The translations under genes and the position numbers were made by a program. The notes under the pieces are model-generated. The model did no database searches. It worked only from the letters and a program-made list of their open reading frames with translations, and was not told the DNA's origin. From Phycisphaerae bacterium (GTDB lineage: Bacteria; Planctomycetota; Phycisphaerae; UBA1845), in the NCBI GenBank assembly GCA_016929015.1, contig JAFGJQ010000050.1, forward strand, positions 1 through 43,555: DNA of 43,555 nucleotides, given 5' to 3'. Positions 40,224 to 43,555 of the stretch are shown here, piece by piece. The stretch's first letter is position 1. Each line of letters opens with the position of its first letter.

Positions 40224-42302
40224 TCACTCCAGGTCGGCCAGGGCCTGCCGGGCAGGTGTGAAATCCGGCCGCAGACGCAGGGCTTCACGATAGGCCGCGA
40301 CGGCGCCGGCCCGGTCCCCCTTTCGAAGCAACGCATTGCCCAGATTGTAATGCACACCGAAGTCGCCGGGAGCGACCTTCAGGGCCTCCCGATATTGTTC
40401 GATGCCGGCATCAACATCGCCACGGGCAACCAGGGCCGCGCCCAGATTCAGCCGCGCGTCCACGTGCGTCGGCCGCGCCCGCACCGCCTGGCGAAAACAC
40501 TCGAGCGACTCCTCGGACCGTCCGAGCTTCCGCAGCACCACGCCCAGGTCGTAGTACCCGTTGGGATACGCGGGATCCAGCCGGACCGCCTCGGCAAAGT
40601 GCCCCGCCGCTTCTTCCGTGCGTCCCACCCGGTCCAGGAGTTTCCCCAGCCCGTACTGAACGTCGCTGCTGTCGGCATGACGCTCCAGCATCGTGCGATG
40701 AATCGCGATTGCCTCCTCCAGGCGGTTTTGCAGAAACAGGGATCGGGCCAACCGCAAGGCCAGATCCACGCTCTCCGGAAAAATCTCCACCAGTCGACGG
40801 TGCAGCTCTTCCGCCTCCGCGAATCGCCCCGTCTGCTGGCACAGAGTGGCCCGCCCGATGAGGGCGATCGCCTCGAGGCGATCCTTCGGGTCATCGCCGG
40901 CGGGCTCGAACCGGTCAAGCTCCGTCCCGCCCGGCAGGGACACGTTCGTACCACTTGCCACGTAGCCCAGCGACTGGAGTTGATCGAGCGTTGCCCGATC
41001 CGGCCGGGACATCGCGTCCGCGGCAACCGGCAGCGGCGACTCGGCAATGATCGACCGAAGCTGCTCGCGCATCGCCCCCACACGATCCGGCTGGGTGGCC
41101 GCCAGGTTTCGTTCCTCGCGCGGATCTTCCCTCACGTGAAAAAGCTCGGGCTTCGGCGCATGGATGTACTTCCATCCGTCCAACCGAAGACAGCGCAGCG
41201 GCGCCGTTCCGAAGACGAGGTGTGCACCGAGCGATTCGCCACAGGCGGGCAAATCCGTCGCACCGGACGGCTGTTGCACTCGGGAAAGAAGGTCCGCCCC
41301 CTGAACGCCCGGCTCGGGCGACGCGCCGAGAATCGCCAGAATCGTGGGCAGAATGTCGACGTTGCGCGTCTGCGAACCCACAACGACCCCCGCCGGCAGC
41401 CGCCCCGGACAGTGCATCACCAGCGGCACACACATTGTCGTGTCGTAGACGAAGTAGAGATGCGTTTCCTCGCCGTGTTCGCCCAGGCCCTCCCCGTGGT
41501 CCGCCGTAACCACAACCAGCGTCTTCCCGTCCAGCCCGAGCCGCTTCAGTGCTTCCACAAGCCGACCCACCTGCACGTCCGCGAAGGCAATCTCACCTGT
41601 GTACGGATCAGCAAACCGGCCTCGATGGGGGTCGGGGGGTTCGTACGGTGCGTGGGGATCGAAGAAATGCGCCCATAGAAAGAACTTCTCTGTAGCGTGG
41701 GCATCGAGCCATCGGATCGCCCCATCGCACACTTCGTCGCCGCGACGCTGATGCCGCTTGCCTGTGTCGTCGTACGTCTCAAAGCCCTGGTCCAGTCCCG
41801 TATCTCGCCCCACCACGATGGCGGCCACGAACGCCGCCGTGCGATAGCCTGCATCGCGCAGAGCCTCGGCCAGCGTCCGATTCGCCTCGCTGAGTCGGAA
41901 TCCCACGTTGTCCCGCACGCCGTGCACGTGCGGGTACAGCCCGGTCAGGATCGTGGTGTGGGACGGGAGCGTGCTCGGCGCCGCCGACATGCACTGATCA
42001 AAGCGAACACCCCCGGCCGCCAGCCGGTCCACGTTGGGCGTGGCCCCGCCCGGATGCCCGTAGCAGCCCAGGTGATCGGCACGGGTCGTATCCAGCGTGA
42101 TCAGAACAACATTCAGCGGGCCGGTTTCCGCAGTCGGCTCCGGGGAGCGGAGCCACCAGAAGCCGCCCGCCAACACGACGACTAACCCCAGGGCAACCAA
42201 GAGCGCGACCCACGGCATCCGCCGGGATGCACCGGCGTTGGGAACCGGTCCGGAACCGGTCTGCCTCGCTTCACGGGAGGGTTTTCGTCGTCTTCGAGTC
42301 AT
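40224..42302 (-). CDS. Membrane-anchored sulfatase-superfamily hydrolase with C-terminal TPR repeats
   Basis: A 692-residue protein. A basic N-terminus (MTRRRRKPSREARQ) and one transmembrane helix (about 31-50, WVALLVALGLVVVLAGGFWW) anchor it. The alkaline-phosphatase/sulfatase-superfamily domain occupies about 63-450: metal-site Asp71 in LITLDTTRADHLGCYG, FFDPHAPYEPPDP, TADHGEGLGEHGEE. The nucleophile position reads A-P-S-T111-L-P-S-H, a threonine instead of the Cys/Ser of true sulfatases (C/S-x-P-S-R), so formylglycine activation is unlikely and phospho- or phosphonate-ester chemistry is possible. From about residue 480 run some six TPR repeats (YGLGKLLDRVGRTEEAAGHF, YDLGVVLRKLGRSEESLECF). 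ATG 42302 is used; GTG 42308 is possible. No strong Shine-Dalgarno. Confidence 0.88.
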   Translation of the reverse strand: MTRRRRKPSREARQTGSGPVPNAGASRRMPWVALLVALGLVVVLAGGFWWLRSPEPTAETGPLNVVLITLDTTRADHLGCYGHPGGATPNVDRLAAGGVRFDQCMSAAPSTLPSHTTILTGLYPHVHGVRDNVGFRLSEANRTLAEALRDAGYRTAAFVAAIVVGRDTGLDQGFETYDDTGKRHQRRGDEVCDGAIRWLDAHATEKFFLWAHFFDPHAPYEPPDPHRGRFADPYTGEIAFADVQVGRLVEALKRLGLDGKTLVVVTADHGEGLGEHGEETHLYFVYDTTMCVPLVMHCPGRLPAGVVVGSQTRNVDILPTILAILGASPEPGVQGADLLSRVQQPSGATDLPACGESLGAHLVFGTAPLRCLRLDGWKYIHAPKPELFHVREDPREERNLAATQPDRVGAMREQLRSIIAESPLPVAADAMSRPDRATLDQLQSLGYVASGTNVSLPGGTELDRFEPAGDDPKDRLEAIALIGRATLCQQTGRFAEAEELHRRLVEIFPESVDLALRLARSLFLQNRLEEAIAIHRTMLERHADSSDVQYGLGKLLDRVGRTEEAAGHFAEAVRLDPAYPNGYYDLGVVLRKLGRSEESLECFRQAVRARPTHVDARLNLGAALVARGDVDAGIEQYREALKVAPGDFGVHYNLGNALLRKGDRAGAVAAYREALRLRPDFTPARQALADLE

Positions 42303-42328
42303 GGACACAGGCCATTCGCGAGGCGACG

Positions 42329-42357
42329 ATTATACGCCGCAGGCACCATCTGCCCAA
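42329..42357 (-). promoter_or_regulatory. Promoter of the sulfatase-TPR gene
   Basis: On the minus strand TTGGGC (42357-42352), a 17-base spacer, then perfect TATAAT (42334-42329). The start is predicted near 42322, leaving a leader of about 20 bases before ATG 42302. Confidence 0.65.
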
Positions 42358-42389
42358 ACCGCACGCCTCAGCCTAACGACCAGAATGAA

Positions 42390-42418
42390 GCGAGGCCGCC
42401 TGTCGAAGGCGGCCTCGC
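42390..42418 (-). terminator. Terminator hairpin after the PEP-CTERM gene
   Basis: An 11-bp perfect stem GCGAGGCCGCC/GGCGGCCTCGC with a 7-base loop, 33 bases after the PEP-CTERM stop codon. On the minus strand it is followed by TTCATTCTGG, a weak T-run. It separates this gene from the sulfatase promoter. Confidence 0.8.
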
Positions 42419-42450
42419 AAAGAGACTCTCTGAGCGAATCGTACGCGGCC

Positions 42451-43555
42451 TCACCGGCGGCGACGCAGAAGCGCCAGCCCGCCCAGACCCAACAGAGCCA
42501 GCGTCGCCGGCTCCGGAATCAGAGTGAAGGTGCCGTCCGATCCGGTAACTGCCAGCCAGTCACCACCCGGAGACCAGATGCGGAGGGTCTCACTCGAGCT
42601 GCTGACCACATACAGGTTGCCGGCTTCATCGAACGCCACGTCGTGGGCATAGCCAGTCTGCGCAATCGTGGCGACAAGCTGCGGAGCATCCGGATCACTG
42701 ATGTCCAGAATGTAGATACCCCTGCCACTCCGCCCGCCCATGGCGAGCAAGTTCATCCCGTCATGGATTGCCAGGTTACCATAGGCGCCGTACAGCACGG
42801 GCAGATCATCGTCCGCGCCGGAATTGTAGATCGGGGCCTGGCCACCTGACTGCCATCGGGTGAGGGCCGGAGTTCCGGCGTTCTCCGTGGAACGATACTG
42901 CGCAACCCACCAACTGCCATCCTCATCGCGAACCAAGTCCGACCGCATGTTCAGGATGACATTGGTGCCATCCCCAGTCTCTTCGACCGGTGGCGTGTTG
43001 TAGCCCGATTGTGTCGTCCCAATGTCGTAGCGGAGGATGCTGCCCGGGGTGCTGCCCAGGTCAAGATCCTCGTCCAGCGTATACATCTTGGTGTCAGCGC
43101 CAGTGCCCTCGACCCACACCGCAGGGACAGTGCCGTGGAGACCCGCCACCAGTCCGGCCGAATCTCGCCCGGTGTTGTCAAGAAGCTCGTTGAACGTACC
43201 CGAGCCGTCCGCCGGTGACGTCCAAACGCCCGAGTGCACGTCAGTGAAGTCGGTGATGAACACCCGGTCATCCGGGGCCACCGTAACCTTGAAGGGGCCG
43301 GGATAAGTGCTGGTACCGCCTGACCAATCGATCCCGCCGCTCCAGGCCACGTCACCCTGGCCGGTGACGTCCCCCTGGTCAGCCGTCAGGATGTACAGCC
43401 CGTCGGTCGTAGTGCGGCCGGAAGCGGTCGGGCCACCAACCGCCTCGGATACGTAGACCCGGCCGAAATTGGGGCTGCCCGCGTTTCGATTCACCGCGAC
43501 GCCGCGCGGTGAATAGTACTTGCTCGCATTGTCCGCATCGTTGCTGATCTGCGTC
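42451..43555 (-). CDS. PEP-CTERM anchored NHL/beta-propeller-like protein, 3' part
   Basis: Open to the right edge; the last 367 residues are present and the start lies outside. The sequence begins in a stretch like SKYYSPRGVAVNRNAGSPNFGRVYVSE and has repeated blades with patterns such as PFKVTVAPDDRVFITDFTD and AHDVAFDEAGNLYVVSSSSE, as in NHL-type six-bladed propellers. The C-terminus is a textbook PEP-CTERM sorting signal: PEP, a hydrophobic helix and RRRR, processed by an exosortase (not in the window), so the protein is delivered to the cell surface or the exopolysaccharide layer. No catalytic motif is visible. An alternative is a plain secreted structural or binding protein. Confidence 0.85.
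   Translation of the reverse strand, partial: TQISNDADNASKYYSPRGVAVNRNAGSPNFGRVYVSEAVGGPTASGRTTTDGLYILTADQGDVTGQGDVAWSGGIDWSGGTSTYPGPFKVTVAPDDRVFITDFTDVHSGVWTSPADGSGTFNELLDNTGRDSAGLVAGLHGTVPAVWVEGTGADTKMYTLDEDLDLGSTPGSILRYDIGTTQSGYNTPPVEETGDGTNVILNMRSDLVRDEDGSWWVAQYRSTENAGTPALTRWQSGGQAPIYNSGADDDLPVLYGAYGNLAIHDGMNLLAMGGRSGRGIYILDISDPDAPQLVATIAQTGYAHDVAFDEAGNLYVVSSSSETLRIWSPGGDWLAVTGSDGTFTLIPEPATLALLGLGGLALLRRRR

Noticed and set aside
1-43555. CRISPR array, insertion sequence, integrase, prophage or replication origin
   Set aside because: No regularly spaced repeats, transposase or integrase motifs, phage genes or DnaA-box clusters were seen on either strand.

Overview
The window is GC-rich, densely coding chromosomal DNA, most likely from a member of the Planctomycetota (possibly class Phycisphaerae). 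Three things point that way: a PEP-CTERM sorting signal (IPEPATLALLGLGGLALLRRRR at 42451-42520), a secreted enzyme ending in the short Asp-rich dockerin-like tail common in that phylum, and several large multi-domain lipoproteins. The taxonomic call is inference; there is no rRNA gene in the window.

Layout. 0-3 kb: end of an S9 peptidase, tRNA-Leu(UAG), a zinc-ribbon protein, deoC and a small membrane protein. 2.9-4.1 kb: a GT2 glycosyltransferase overlapping a DUF2304 membrane protein. 4.1-5.8 kb: gcvT and gcvH behind a near-consensus promoter. 5.9-9.6 kb: an amino-sugar pair, a NagB-LmbE fusion followed by an alternative-type GlmU. 9.7-14.4 kb: smc with its own promoter and a coupled lipoprotein hydrolase. 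14.4-20.2 kb: a GAF-SpoIIE phosphatase, an APH-type kinase, an HD-domain protein, a tandem glycosyltransferase and a tandem GNAT acetyltransferase.

20.1-37.7 kb is the most distinctive part. It holds a metallophosphoesterase/PQQ-propeller protein and, divergent from it, two overlapping genes for very large lipoproteins. The first joins a DUF1460 amidase-like domain, a class-A beta-lactamase-like serine hydrolase and a C39-like cysteine peptidase. The second joins a VanX D-Ala-D-Ala dipeptidase, a transglutaminase-like domain and a class-C beta-lactamase/DD-peptidase domain. They are followed by a secreted M1 aminopeptidase, an N-acyl-D-amino-acid deacylase homologue, spmA-spmB, alanine racemase and a PBP4-type DD-carboxypeptidase. 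Nearly all of these would act on peptidoglycan stem peptides or D-amino acids, so I read the region as a muropeptide degradation, remodelling and D-alanine salvage locus.

37.7-40.2 kb is a probable acquired module: an AT-richer gap, a hipBA toxin-antitoxin operon whose strong promoter predicts a leaderless antitoxin mRNA, and a truncated DUF6933-like gene. 40.2-43.5 kb carries a membrane-anchored sulfatase-superfamily/TPR protein and the 3' end of a PEP-CTERM beta-propeller gene with a clear terminator. A REP-like palindrome lies between the convergent D-aminoacylase and spmB genes. I saw no CRISPR array, insertion sequence, prophage or replication origin.
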